Source of the DNA: Mortierella alpina
Taxonomy: Eukaryota; Mortierellomycota; Mortierellomycetes; Mortierellales; Mortierellaceae
NCBI GenBank assembly: GCA_029449245.1
Contig: JANATF010000014.1
Span: forward strand, 624,501 to 688,500
DNA: 64,000 nt
Direction: 5' to 3'
The notes beneath the pieces were generated by a model. It was given only the letters and a program-made list of their open reading frames with translations. It had not been told where the DNA came from and did no database searches. A program made the translations under genes and the position numbers. Below are positions 1-10,921 of this stretch, piece by piece (position 1 is the stretch's first letter; each line of letters starts with the position of its first letter).

Positions 1-373
1 GCTAGACTTGAGATCCCGAATATAAACCTACCCAAAGTCCAGACGTACAAATACATGGCTGTCAACTGACGAAGAATTGGGTCCGTAAAACGGTGTAGAC
101 AATGTCTCCATTGCGCCTTCGTACCTTGCCAGACTCTGACCAGACTTCGGCATGGATGCGACTAAGTACTTTAGAGTCGAAGTAGCCATTTGATGGGTGA
201 GGCGCGGTGGTGACTCCTGTTTGGCGACCAATCTTGACTTTGGTCTGCTCCGGAAGCTCCAAGGACTTGAGCTGGAAGGACTCATTGATGGGCTCGAGCA
301 CCAGGATTGGATTGCTGGAGGAGGCTTGGTGACGACCATTTATGGTAGACATTATTGTGGAGTTGCCGTTCAT
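1..373 (-). CDS. FHA-domain protein, SLMAP/Far10/Vps64-like (partial)
   Basis: This is the 5' end of a minus-strand gene that runs off the left edge of the window. The model is complement(join(<1..27,125..373)). Exon 1 encodes 83 residues from the ATG at 373 and ends at a gtacga donor; after a 97-bp intron, exon 2 resumes in frame with VYIRDLKSS. Together they form most of a forkhead-associated (FHA) fold: a KIGRQT strand, then NGYFDSKVLSRIHAE, then the start of the SSNGT-type loop. FHA domains bind phosphothreonine peptides. The NGYFD-S-VLSR-HAE wording is typical of the SLMAP/Far9/Far10/Vps64 group, which acts in STRIPAK-like complexes and carries a C-terminal tail anchor. That tail lies outside the window, so the subfamily call is inference, while the FHA domain itself is clear. 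Confidence 0.8.
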
Positions 374-2459
374 GTGGGCGAGTCAAGAAGTCCGACAAGG
401 TGCGGGGGGTGAGATGAAGGGTCAGAGGGCAGAGCAGCAGGGATTCTCGCACGAGATGATTATGGCAGCAGCAAACGAAAGGCTTGGGCGGAGTGCAAGG
501 CGAATGAAAGACAGCTGGGCTGGGTATCCTAGGGCCTCCGATGAAAACGATGGACTAGAGCTGGAGACGGTGTTGCGGACCCAAGGGATGGTGCAAGGAC
601 ATGTATGCTGGGGAGAGTGCTGATTGTTCTTTTGGGGATGAAGAGCAGGTGAGCGACGAGACGGCGATGGGGGAGAGGGAGCGAGGAGGTGTCGAGCGTC
701 AAGGGGTTGTGGATGAAACGGAGCTGACAACAAATGGCGGCAACCGCAGGCGACGAGGGCCTCTGCTTGATTTTTCCAGAGGCAGAGCAATGCAGCAATG
801 CAGCGGGAATGCAAGAGCGCCGTTGCGGGAGCATGATCCCCCAGAGGCAGCCTGTTCTTTTATAGAGGCCCAGGCGAGATGCTGCAGACAGAGGGACAAA
901 CGAGGGACGGGCCACCTGGCCAACCCTATTGCGTTCCATGGAGAAACTTCGAGCGATCATCGTGCACACGCACGTCGGAAAATTTGCACGCAAGGGAGCT
1001 CTGTTGTGGCCTGCATCCTCGACACGGGCTTCAGGGTCCAACACCACAGGCACAGGATGGCCTGTCTAAAGCAACGCTGGCGATCAGTGGGTGCCAAGCC
1101 AAATGGGTCTTCGTTATTCCTACAGGTACTGTCGCAGGTACCAGTAATCTGTCATGTCTGTGACCCCATTGAGCAAATGCATCCGCCTATGCAGGTGTCG
1201 CCTCACGCTAGACTGGCTCAGGCTGGATGGTCTGCCGAATGTTCCTCCGCATCCTGAACCACCTGCTCAAATACATACCTCGATTGTACTCGTTCCCTTG
1301 CCGGCGCCGTCCACGCCCAAACCGCTTTCAGAACTGGCTTGTGCGGCTGCTGTCGGGCATGACGTGCGTACGAGGAGGGAGGAGGGAGGAAAGAGGAGAG
1401 CTGGGGGACAATAAAAGAATGACAGGAACAAGGTAGACGATGGAAGGATTATCTCGCAGCAGGGACAGGCACAAAGCAGACAAAGGAGGATCTGCACAGA
1501 GACGCAGTGAGCAGGCACAGAGCGCCACATCGGCAGAGGACAAGGGCTTGATTGTGCATGGGCAGGGGGGGAAAAAAAAGACCGCAGGAATTTAGAGCGT
1601 GGACAACCTTTTTCCCGTGAGCAGATTGGCTCGCAACCCAGCACGGTGTGGAACAACCTACGCGCGAGATTCAGTCAGGCTAATAGCGAGTGTTTAAGGC
1701 ACGCACTCCACTGGGTGGAAGAAAGAAAGGAACCCAAAAAAAAAAAAAAAAAAAAAAAAAAGAAAACTGTCTCTCGCTTCGACCACCTCCACCCGCAATT
1801 CCATTCATTACTCGGATCAACTCTCTTCTTCGTCATTCTCCTCTTCTCTGCTGTCTATCTCGGTGCTAGTTTCTCATTCCCTCTGCCCGCCCACTCGCCT
1901 TTCCTTCCCATTCGCCCGTAGAGCATCGACGCTCCCTGTTGCCCTTTGACTCGGTCGCCGACCCCTCTCTCCTTTTTTGCCGTTGCACAGTTCGTCTCTC
2001 TCGCCTGTCCTTCCAGTCGTTCTCTCCTAACGTTGTTCCTGATCAGCACCTCGTCTCTACTCTACGCATTCAAATATTCTCATACCTCGTTCTCCCTTGT
2101 CTGCTCTGCTCTTCATCACTCCTCGCCATTCATTCCATCCGTACCCACCACCCCATTGCCTGCACCACCCTCACATCCACTGCCGCACACGTTCTTGCCT
2201 CGCACACCTTGCCATTCTTCAAAGGACAAGCTTTTTCCTCGCCTAGCCCTGCTGCTGTGCCCGCTCAGCCAAGGAACCTCAAAACGAAGCCTCGACACAA
2301 CCTCTTATGACCACACTCTGTTCGAGGACTCTGCTCGACCTTCTCTCCTGATCCCTACCTCTTTGAATTCTCCCTTTCTCTCTCAACACCTTCTCGGCTT
2401 TCCCTTGCACGGCCAGGAGTTTACACCGGGGCGACTTTAGCTCGGCCACTTCAGCCGCC
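374..2459. other. Intergenic region between divergent genes
   Basis: No coding region is supported here. The open frames are short, lack family motifs and overlap each other in many frames. A run of 26 A (1736-1761) is present. From about 1780 to 2459 the + strand is strongly pyrimidine-rich, the usual look of promoter and leader DNA before ATGs in this window, and it leads into the UNC93-like gene. Confidence 0.6.
1736..1761 (+). repeat. Poly(A) tract, 26 A
   Basis: A run of 26 consecutive A in the intergenic region upstream of the UNC93-like gene. It may be a nucleosome-excluding promoter tract or simple slippage; nothing marks it as a retroposon tail. Confidence 0.9.
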
Positions 2460-4751
2460 ATGGTCTCTATAGCCATGCGCCAGATCATTCTGATCGGTGT
2501 CATATGTTTCGGCACCATTGGAATGTACAACGCAATGTCTTCGATCGGCAACGCAGGAAAACATTCGCCTACAGCACAGAACCTCGCCGTCACCTCATCC
2601 TCCATAGCCTATATCGTCGGCTTTCTCCTTGCAGGAGGCACTCACAACATGCTCGGGCCGAGACCTTGCGTCGCCTTTGGGGGCTTCACTTTTTTCCTCT
2701 ATGCCGGCGCCATGTACCTCGCCAAAGACGACGAAACCTCTCTTTATCCACCCTTGGCTGGTATACTTTTGGGTCTGGGTGCAGGATGCATCTGGGTCAC
2801 GCAAGGAGCGATGATGATGTCTTACCCAACTGAGGACAACAAGGGCAAGTACATAGCCTGCTTCTGGGCCATCTTCAATCTCGGCGCCGTCTTGGGCTCT
2901 GTCCTGCCTCTGGCGATGAACTACAAGCCCGGCATGGATCCCGACGACGTCTCCTCCTTGACGTACATCGTATACATGGTCATCATGGGCCTCGCCACTC
3001 TCCTTGCAGTCTTCCTCACTCGTCCCTCCAATATTGTGCGCGACAACGGAGAGCCTGTTATCGTGGCCAAGTTTGCGGGCATCAAGGCCGAGTTTGTGGC
3101 CATCATGTCGGTGTTCTGCGACTGGCGCATGTTGCTCCTGATCCCGGCTTTTTTCTTCTCCAATTTTTCATACACCTACCAATTCAACGACTTCAACGGC
3201 TTCAACTTCAACATTCGGACGCGGTCCCTAAATTCTATCCTCTTCTGGGTTGCACAGATAATCGGGGCCCTAGTTATTGGATATTTACTAGACCGGATGC
3301 CCATGAGACGACCACGGAGGGCCATGCTTGGGTTGATCATCATCGCACTGCTGTTCATGGCGACCTGGATCGGGGCTCTGATGATGCAGCTCAAGCACAA
3401 GTGGGAGCGCAAGACCCTGAAGCAAGACCAGCTGATCGACCTCGAGCACGGTGATAACTACACGGGGCCACTGGCAATCTACGCCATGTTTGGCTTTTGT
3501 GATGCGGCCTTTGCAGTCTATTGCTACTGGCTTATGGGCGCCCTCTCCAACAAGCACGATGAACTCTCTCGATATGCTGGCTTCTTCAAGTCCATCCAGT
3601 CCCTCGGTAGCGCAGTAGCCGCGCCCCTGGATCTGGCGCAGACCCCGCTACTGGCATATCTTATCACCAACTGGATTCTTTGCGCCTTCTCTATCGCAGC
3701 CATGTTTCTCGTATGCAGGACCATTACAGATACTACTGTCGATGAGGAAGAGTACAGCGACGAGGACGAAGAAGAGGAGGCGATGGAGGAAACAGGCTCT
3801 TGTTGCGCGCGCTCGACCGGACGGAACATGGGTGACCAGGGACAGACTGCTGCGATGATTCATTCGAGCTCCTTCGAAGGCGATTCGAGCACGATTTGCG
3901 CAACGAGCGATGGCAGCAAGACGGCTTGCGGCTCAAGGACGAGTGAGCAGAGATCTCTTTGCTGGCGTTCCGGTGACAGGAGTATGGATTACGAATTCAA
4001 GGGTATGGAGGAGGGAGAGGCCCAGACACCCACTGGACGCGGTAGCCATGATTCGTTTGTCTCGACATCAAAGCGGAGGTCCAGCTCTGTTCTATCAGCA
4101 GCATCCATGGCGGATCGGACTGCCTGTCCCTCACCGACTTATCAACATCCACATCAGCAATACAAAAGAAGCAGTGCGCGCGTCTCACGGGCTCCGTGCA
4201 TGGCAGAGATTCAAGATGACGTTTCGTACTTGGCTCAACCGTCGCAGCATCTATTGGTTCCAGGTCCCGTATTCTCGTTGCCATCATTGCACGAGCAGCA
4301 GCAGCAGCAACATCAAAACTCCCAGCTGCCGTCTATCAGCCTTTCAACCGAGAGCGCACCGAATCTTCAATTGGGACTCGAGTCCGGCTCCCAGGCAGAG
4401 TCTTCGTCTACCGCGGCCCTTTACCCTCGCCAGTCCCAGCATGACCCTTATCTGTATTCATCTTGGGCAACCAGTCCCCCACCTGGAGTGGCACTGAGCA
4501 CACAGCATACGCAACCCGTGCCAGTACCTTTGGCCTCGAATGGCTATCTTCAACCGCAGGACTACCTTGATGCACCCCGGTCAAGCTTTGGCGGCGTTAG
4601 CAGCTCTGGATCAACACGATATGACGAGGACCAAGATATGGACTCTGTCGAGACTTGCTCCGTCTCATCCATGTCGTCTGGCCACGACTCTGTCCCTGAG
4701 ATGAGCGAGATGATGCTACCAGAGCCCACAGCGCCCGGACAACGCGAATGA
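2460..4751 (+). CDS. UNC93-like major facilitator superfamily protein
   Basis: An intronless 763-residue membrane protein. The start lies in a strong context (gccgccATGG). Residues 1 to about 430 contain roughly 11-12 hydrophobic segments. They match the fungal UNC93/DUF895 branch of the MFS: an early YNAMSSIGNAG stretch, GPRPCVAFGG, an ILLGLGAGCIWVTQGA segment, and YPTEDNKGKYIACFW after it. Fungal members are uncharacterised transporters of the plasma or internal membranes, and the substrate cannot be told from sequence. The last 330 residues form a hydrophilic tail that begins with an acidic block (EEEYSDEDEEEEAMEE) and continues Ser/Gln-rich and low-complexity, so it is probably disordered and cytosolic. 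The transporter core is of normal length; the long tail is the unusual part. Confidence 0.85.
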   Translation: MVSIAMRQIILIGVICFGTIGMYNAMSSIGNAGKHSPTAQNLAVTSSSIAYIVGFLLAGGTHNMLGPRPCVAFGGFTFFLYAGAMYLAKDDETSLYPPLAGILLGLGAGCIWVTQGAMMMSYPTEDNKGKYIACFWAIFNLGAVLGSVLPLAMNYKPGMDPDDVSSLTYIVYMVIMGLATLLAVFLTRPSNIVRDNGEPVIVAKFAGIKAEFVAIMSVFCDWRMLLLIPAFFFSNFSYTYQFNDFNGFNFNIRTRSLNSILFWVAQIIGALVIGYLLDRMPMRRPRRAMLGLIIIALLFMATWIGALMMQLKHKWERKTLKQDQLIDLEHGDNYTGPLAIYAMFGFCDAAFAVYCYWLMGALSNKHDELSRYAGFFKSIQSLGSAVAAPLDLAQTPLLAYLITNWILCAFSIAAMFLVCRTITDTTVDEEEYSDEDEEEEAMEETGSCCARSTGRNMGDQGQTAAMIHSSSFEGDSSTICATSDGSKTACGSRTSEQRSLCWRSGDRSMDYEFKGMEEGEAQTPTGRGSHDSFVSTSKRRSSSVLSAASMADRTACPSPTYQHPHQQYKRSSARVSRAPCMAEIQDDVSYLAQPSQHLLVPGPVFSLPSLHEQQQQQHQNSQLPSISLSTESAPNLQLGLESGSQAESSSTAALYPRQSQHDPYLYSSWATSPPPGVALSTQHTQPVPVPLASNGYLQPQDYLDAPRSSFGGVSSSGSTRYDEDQDMDSVETCSVSSMSSGHDSVPEMSEMMLPEPTAPGQRE

Positions 4752-5152
4752 GCGAGCTATTATATATATATTCCTTACTCCACACCTGTACACTAGTGAA
4801 CAACATAATTACAAGCCTTTTGCACATGACCGCCGAATTGGTGGCGCGTTTGCTGCTTCGTTTTACTTTTGTTCTCTCCTGTGCTTCTTTTCTTCATTCT
4901 ACCGTCCAATTTCACCTCCTAACCACCCCCGAGCCCTAATCAACCCGCTTCCATCACGCTCGATGCCACTTTTGAATGAATCGACAGCGACAGGATAAAG
5001 CCAGAGATCACTTGTTTCCTCCTACTCTACACCGACAACATCCACACTTTAATTGGCTTCCCACGTCTCGTGTCTTGTTCTGCGAGCTACCTCCGGCTTT
5101 ACCTGCAGAGGACTAGACGCCCTTGTCTGCGCCATCCATATTCACGACGACA
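4752..5152. other. Intergenic spacer
   Basis: A 3' region and short promoter between two + strand genes. A TATATATATA stretch lies just after the UNC93-like stop codon (about 4760-4770) and may belong to the 3' end signal. No gene is seen. Confidence 0.5.
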
Positions 5153-7044
5153 ATGGAGCCCAATGTGTGTCTACGGTTCTTTCTGGGTCCCACCAACCTT
5201 GGCATCCTTAGGAGGCTCGACGAGGTTATGAAAAACCACCCTGTCATTGTCCACCAACACGACTACCGGTTCGATGTCTATGGCCGTCCTAGGGACATTG
5301 CAGCTGCAATTACTCACAGTCTGCTGATCACGGAGCCTCAGCCTTCAGCGCAACAATCAACCGCAGATGCAACTTCCAGCTTGGACTCGACTGCCAGTGT
5401 CGACATGGGCTCCAACGGCTATGGAATAAACTCAGAGTTCTCTCAAAGTCTATCAACGTCTCCTCGGCCGAGTGGCGCTTCCAGGAAACATCTCACGCAA
5501 CATGACCGTGGGATAGCGACACAGGAGCAGAGTCTCTCTAGGGCTATGAAATCAGCATCCCTCAAGGAGTCTTGCTTACAGCATGCGACTTTGAAAGATG
5601 ACGAGCACATGCCTGTCGGATCTCGCTTGGAGAGCACCAAGATGAAATCAAAAAGGGCTTATGCGGCGCGGGAAGAATGGAAGACGGACTACCATCAAGA
5701 AAAGGAACGTCTCGCGCTGCTAGCAGACCCGCTAGGCTCATCTTCTCAGCTGCACGTCCAGACCGAACAACTCCCTTTGGTTATTGTCTTGAGCATGCGG
5801 CTGCGGATACTTCACTATCTGCTCCACATCTCCGGGTGCTTTCTCTCGTACCTCTACGACGGTCAAAGTCTTGAGGAATGCGCACTGAAAGGGATCGCGC
5901 TATCGGACCTCCAAAATAGAGCCAAGCGAACTGGACTGTCGGTGGCGTCGTCTCGGAATACTGTGCCAATGTCAACGACAGAATTTCCTATCTGGCTTCA
6001 AGTCTCGGACCTCCGAGCCATGGAGCAGATTCTTTTGGGAGTTGCTCAAGCCCTCGCGACGGAACCTCTCTACAGCAGAATCTCGCGGCTACTGAGCGAG
6101 GATGAATCGACTTTGCGTGCCAAGTGGGACGACTATCTGATGGAGCAAAGGAGCAACAGCGTGACCGACGACGATCAGTGGGTAACCTCGACAAGTGACA
6201 AAGGCAAAGACAAGAGTGATGGCGACGATACACGGCTCTCATGGGACCCTCAGGTTCAAGAACTGGAAACAGAACCGCGAGACCATCATCGTGATTGGAA
6301 TGGGCCGCGGAGGCGTCAAACACAGGACATTTATGCTCCTCCGGTAAGTTAAAATGTCAAAAAAAAAAAAAAAGAAAGGTAATTATTTTATTCATGCTTG
6401 ATGCCTTTCGTGTCTTGCTTACCCCCTCCTTGTGTTGTGTCCTTTATTAGCCGTGCGTCCTGGATCGCACTGCCTCCGGAAACGGCAATTTTGTCGTGAA
6501 GGAAACCCACACGCCTAATGACTGGTACGAGGGCCAGAGTTGGAGCAGCAACGAACATGTTACGCGGGACCGATCAAGATCATCGAGACCTGATGCTTAT
6601 ACACCAGTGGATTCTACGCGGGGAGGCGATCACGCCCTTGAGTGCTATTTTTTGGATCAGGACACATTGCCAACGCGCGACCACTGGGGCTCAGAAAACG
6701 ACGAATACCAGAACAGTCAATATACCAACCGTGGATCAGCACGGGTCGAACTTCAAGGTAGCCGTCATCCTGCATCATCAGTCTGGGGAGATCTGTGGGA
6801 CCAGAGGGAGCCGCGCAATCAGTACGAGCAAGTAAGGACGCCGGTTGCGTCCACAGTGCACCATTCCTCAGGCTGGCCTATAAGCGATGCACACTCCCGC
6901 CAGCAATCGAGGAGGACATCCCGCGTCCATAGCAACGCCGTAGACGATGATATTGTATCGTCGGTTGCCGAGTGGGCGCCACACATGGTTGATGAGGTCC
7001 GGGCTTGGCAGTCGCGGAAAACTAGATCAGCTTTTACGCTTTAG
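5153..7044 (+). CDS. Uncharacterised protein (two exons)
   Basis: The model join(5153..6343,6451..7044) gives 594 residues. The donor (ccg|gtaagt) and acceptor (tttattag) keep phase 0, and the intron is 107 bp. I chose the ATG at 5153, because no in-frame ATG lies upstream before stops. The N-terminal 60 residues look like a small folded unit (CLRFFLGP...ILRRLDEVMKNHPVIV...RFDVYGRPRDIAAAI), suggestive of a KH-like or other alpha-beta RNA-binding module, but this is weak. A second ordered block lies near residues 210-340 (helical, Leu-rich: MRLRILHYLLHISGCF...YDGQSLEECALKGI). The remainder is polar and low-complexity. I do not recognise the family and assign no function. Confidence 0.7.
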
Positions 7045-7436
7045 AACTGCGCTCTTTGGACCAGCCTTTTGCTTCAGCATGTACATACTGTAGAACCTTT
7101 TTTTTTTTTTTCTTGTCGCATAAAACTTGTCACCCAGCGCCACCACTTTTTTTTCAGCCTTCATTCACCACCACTCTCATCCTCGCAACTACTTCCCAGA
7201 CTCCCTTCTTCACCATCAACCCTGAACCCTTCCGTGCATCCCCAAACATGGTAAAGAGTGGAGGGCAAGAATGCTTGTGCACCACGGACTCTTCACAACA
7301 GTGAAGCCTTCCTTGACTTGTTCGCACGGTGCGTTCACGCGATTGTTTTGTCATGACCCCTCCAGCTTGGCTGATCCTTTCTTTCTACTCCACGTAGTCC
7401 TCATATACGCAAATCTACCGCGTTAAACGCCACAAG
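7045..7436. other. Intergenic spacer with pyrimidine-rich promoter
   Basis: No coding region is supported. T-runs (about 7099-7110 and 7147-7154) and CT-rich DNA precede the elongin-B-like ATG. Confidence 0.5.
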
Positions 7437-7905
7437 ATGACCATCTTTGTTAACAGCGCGAAACCCAGCACGGATACAGTTCTGGTGCTGAAACATCGAC
7501 TTGTAAAGGCTTTGAGCGCTGTCAACAGCAAGGATATCGCAGTTGCGGCTGTGACCTCACCTGCGGATATCCAACTTCATATCACGAGCAGCAAGGATCC
7601 AAGCTCGTACATTGAGTTAAAGAACACCGACACCTTGGCAGCCGCAGGACTCGTGGATCAACAGGTCCTTGCCATGACACTTAAGACTCCTTGTAAGTGT
7701 TTACGTTTGCTATCTTATTATAGCTATCAGCGATTGAGTGGAAGCTAACTTTTGCCATATATGCTGACTCCTTGGATTCTTAGCCGGGGCTTGGGAGGAT
7801 GTCTACATTGCACAGCCAGACGCTTTGGCGGACTTGGATGACTTGATGGACGAGCCCGAGGAGGTTGAGGTATCGAGGTCTTCGAAAGGAAAGGAACGCG
7901 CCTGA
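7437..7905 (+). CDS. Elongin-B-like ubiquitin-fold protein
   Basis: The model join(7437..7692,7784..7905) gives 125 residues. The codon split TCC (Ser) across the 91-bp intron restores the frame, and the protein ends ...KGKERA. The fold pattern is that of a ubiquitin-like domain: an initial strand MTIFVN, a helix around LKHRLVKAL, and IELKNTDTLAAAGL as the loop and 3-10 turn. The C-terminal tail (WEDVYIAQP...LDDLMDEP) resembles the extension after the ubiquitin fold of elongin B, which pairs with elongin C in Cullin-2/5-type ligases and in elongin. The length equals that of animal elongin B (118). The identity is low and based on pattern only; a generic ubiquitin-like adaptor is the alternative. 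Confidence 0.6.
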
Positions 7906-8642
7906 GGTGGGGGGCGGCACTGTATTTCCACACTGTGCACGTCATATCTCTGGGAAATAAAGACAACATGCCATGGTTCGAATCCCGGATGGGGCTTTTC
8001 ATATAAAATTGACTTTTCTAAAATTTTCCATTGACTTGACCCGCCCACACCCATCTCCTTTGTCGCCAACAACAATCAGCAAACCTGCCTTTTGCAGGTC
8101 TCCGATAACTTATTTTTCTGCCGTTTGACGCCAGAGCAGTCTTCTGCCCCTCACGATCCTGCCTGCTGTCCTCCCGTGGTCTGTCGACAGGTGAGTGGAT
8201 GCACCAGACCCTGATGGATTGTGCTCAGCGGACCTCGTTTGTTTTCCGCGTCCTTCCATACGCCCATCGAAGTCGCTCGTTGCTGCAATGCTCTGAAGAA
8301 CTTCTGGCTGCTCGTTGCTGTACTTTTGTATTGCTGTATTGCGCTGCACCCAGCGTTCTCATTCTCCCGCTCAGACTCTTTTGACAGAAGGCTAATTGTC
8401 GTTCAAGCTCGCCCGTCCATAGTCTCCGTCCAGGCGCCACCCAAAGCCCACGCTCGATAGCAGAGAGAAGCCACCTCTCCTCCTTCTTTTCAACACACAC
8501 ACACACAACTTCAAGAGCGATCAAGCTGCAGTCGGCGGTTATAACAGAGCCTGGGACACGCACGCAACACACAACCAAGAACAGAAACCAAAAATAGCAC
8601 CCTTTGCGAGCAAAACATACCAAGACTGAATCTGAACGCGCC
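7906..8642. other. Intergenic spacer
   Basis: No gene is supported. The stretch contains a tRNA T-loop-like GGTTCGAATCC word near 7974 that cannot be extended to a tRNA, and a CA-rich leader (8490-8590) with a (ca)n run before the next gene. Confidence 0.5.
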
Positions 8643-10647
8643 ATGAACACGCCTCGGGATTCGGACATGGATCAGGACGAGAACAGCGCTGCCGCGTCGT
8701 TTGCTCATTCGCTTGCGGTCGCGCCTCTTGATACAGCCAACACCATCCATAATATCAGCGTTGCTCTTGGAAACGGAGATGCGTTATCCTCTGGTGCCGC
8801 CTCCAACAGCTCGGCGGATGGAGTCGATGTTCTCATGACAGATGTCACCGCCGCAGTTCAAAGCAACATTGCGGCCATGGAGCAGCAATCACAGTTGCAA
8901 CCGGCTGAATCACGTATGGCGGTCGCGGAGCTGCTGGTCTCTCTTGGACAAAATACACAGTAAGGAAACACCCCGAGTCGCTTACGCCTCTGATATCATT
9001 TTTTTTTGGTTGTGCTTGACGAGAGTATGCAGTGAGCGCCCCTGGGATTGGATATTGTGTTCGCGAAATTGATATTGACTCTTTGTTTTATTGCGATCTC
9101 TTTGACGCGACCTTAAGCGGACCGGCTCAGGGAGCTGGGGCTTCGGCACACGCGAGTTCAGGAACAGGGCATTTGCCGATTAAGCAGCAATCACCTATCT
9201 ACAGGAACGCCGTTGACTACGTTGGCTCTGTCAAAAAGGCGTACGAGAACAATCCCAAGGTCTACACTGAGTTCCTCACTGCCTTGGAGCAATACCATGG
9301 GACAAGGTAATATGCAAACGGCATTCAAAGATGACGAATCTACCTTGAAACACCTGCTAAAGTGTATTCGAGGGACAGAAATCCTGTACTTACCTTGCTT
9401 TAACATTCCTCTGGCGTGGATGGGGATCATATCGACAGCCTCCAGATTGATCAGCTTGTACGGACTGTGATGGGACTCTTCCAAGATCAGCCCGATCTGC
9501 TGCTAGGATTCAAGGAGTTCTTGCCTGAAGCGCAGGGCCTAATGAATCAACTTGTGCCGGTATGTTAGATGTGTGTATGTGCACGAATTGGATACACAGC
9601 ACACATCCATAATGCTGGAGCTTGTTGGTACTGACAATGGTTCCTAACGACTCTTTTTTTTTTTGTTTTTTTATCAAGCCTATGATGTACTCGGACTATA
9701 AAGGAAATGCAGCAAAATCACCGGTGGCCGCTCAGCAGATCTCTCCAGGTATGAAGTCGAGATCGATCGCCCATACTGAGGCCTATAATTGTTTAACAAA
9801 GGAATCCAGGCATTTTGGACGCTAATGATTTGCATTTCCGTTGCCTTTTTGTCTTTTCCTTTTGCCAATAGTGGGTGGCACTCCTCAGGGCACGCAGCAA
9901 GAAGGCAATATTAATTCAATTCTCAACAATGGACACGCAGCGGCCGACTTTTTGAGTTTGATCAAGGAAAAGTCCCAGCAGGAGCCCGACATGTACCAGC
10001 ACTTGATTACACTGCTTCGGAAATTCCAGAAGGAACATTCGTACGCGAACCTGTACTTTTACGTGTCCATCATCTTGCGGTACCATCCACATCTGCTGCA
10101 GCGGTTTCACAAATTCTTGCCGTCGGTGGCCTCGGATGCGGAGGTGACGGAGCCTCGCTTCATCTCGAAGGCACCGCCAGAAGAGCTTGTGGTATCGCCG
10201 GATTTTATTGAAGCCAAGGACTTTGTGCAGACTGTAAAGGTAAGAGATCCTTATGAATTTGCACTTTGTCCTATTTGTGGAGACGCACGCTGCTACGCAG
10301 CAAGATCTTTTTCTCACACTTTTTTTTTTTTGGTTTTTGTCGCAACAGTTTGCTGCCAAGAACGACATGTCAATGTATGATCGATTCATTTTTGCACTGG
10401 AGAAGTATCAACGCAACGGATGGACGATTGATCAGGTAAAAACAAGGCACATGTTGCTGTTTTTTATACTTGTTGAAAGTATGCAACCCCGATTCTGCTG
10501 AAGATGAACAACTTTTTTTTTGTGCTCTGTCTTTTATGATGCTTGTAGGTCTATTCCGAAGTGTCGCTCATCTTCTGGAACCATCCGGATGCACTGGCAG
10601 GGTTCAAGCTTTTCATTTCGTCAGTACCACCGCCATCACAGCCATGA
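8643..10647 (+). CDS. PAH-repeat protein, Sin3-like without the HDAC-interaction domain
   Basis: Seven exons, join(8643..8959,9118..9306,9439..9559,9679..9748,9872..10239,10349..10435,10549..10647), give 416 residues in an unbroken frame. Three paired-amphipathic-helix-like units can be read: YVGSVKKAY-ENNPKVYTEFLTAL with FQDQPDLLLGFKEFLPE; ADFLSLIKEKSQQEPDMYQHLITLLRKF with YHPHLLQRFHKFLP; and FAAKNDMSMYDRFIFALEKYQ with FWNHPDALAGFKLFI. PAH domains in Sin3 dock transcription factor peptides to recruit histone deacetylases. Full Sin3 exceeds 1000 residues and has an HDAC-interaction region after PAH3; here a stop follows the third unit directly. Acceptors of exons 2 and 3 are the least certain. 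It may be a natural PAH-only paralogue that could compete with Sin3 (inference). Confidence 0.8.
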
Positions 10648-10921
10648 TGATTAAAAAACGCAAACATTAATGAAGTCGATAGTTTTGATCCGAAAACACA
10701 GCCTTGCGCTTTAACAGCCTTCAAAGGGACGGTGTACGCGCGACGCCGCAACATGATTTATGCGCCACAGCGCAACAGCACCAGCGAAATGAGAATGGTT
10801 CGAAGATATGACAAAATCACACGACAACGACATATGCAATGAACGCTAACAAGAGTTTTATGGGGGGGGGGGGAGGGAGGGGGCGGTTTGCTCAGGAGTG
10901 AAATAACAAAACAGCGATACT

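Noticed and set aside
601-1257. 218-codon open frame
   Set aside because: No ATG context, family motif or splice support; overlapped by equal frames on the other strand in promoter DNA.
7972-7992. tRNA-like B-box word GGTTCGAATCCCGG
   Set aside because: No T-stem pairing, no A-box upstream and no acceptor stem; it cannot fold into a tRNA on either strand.
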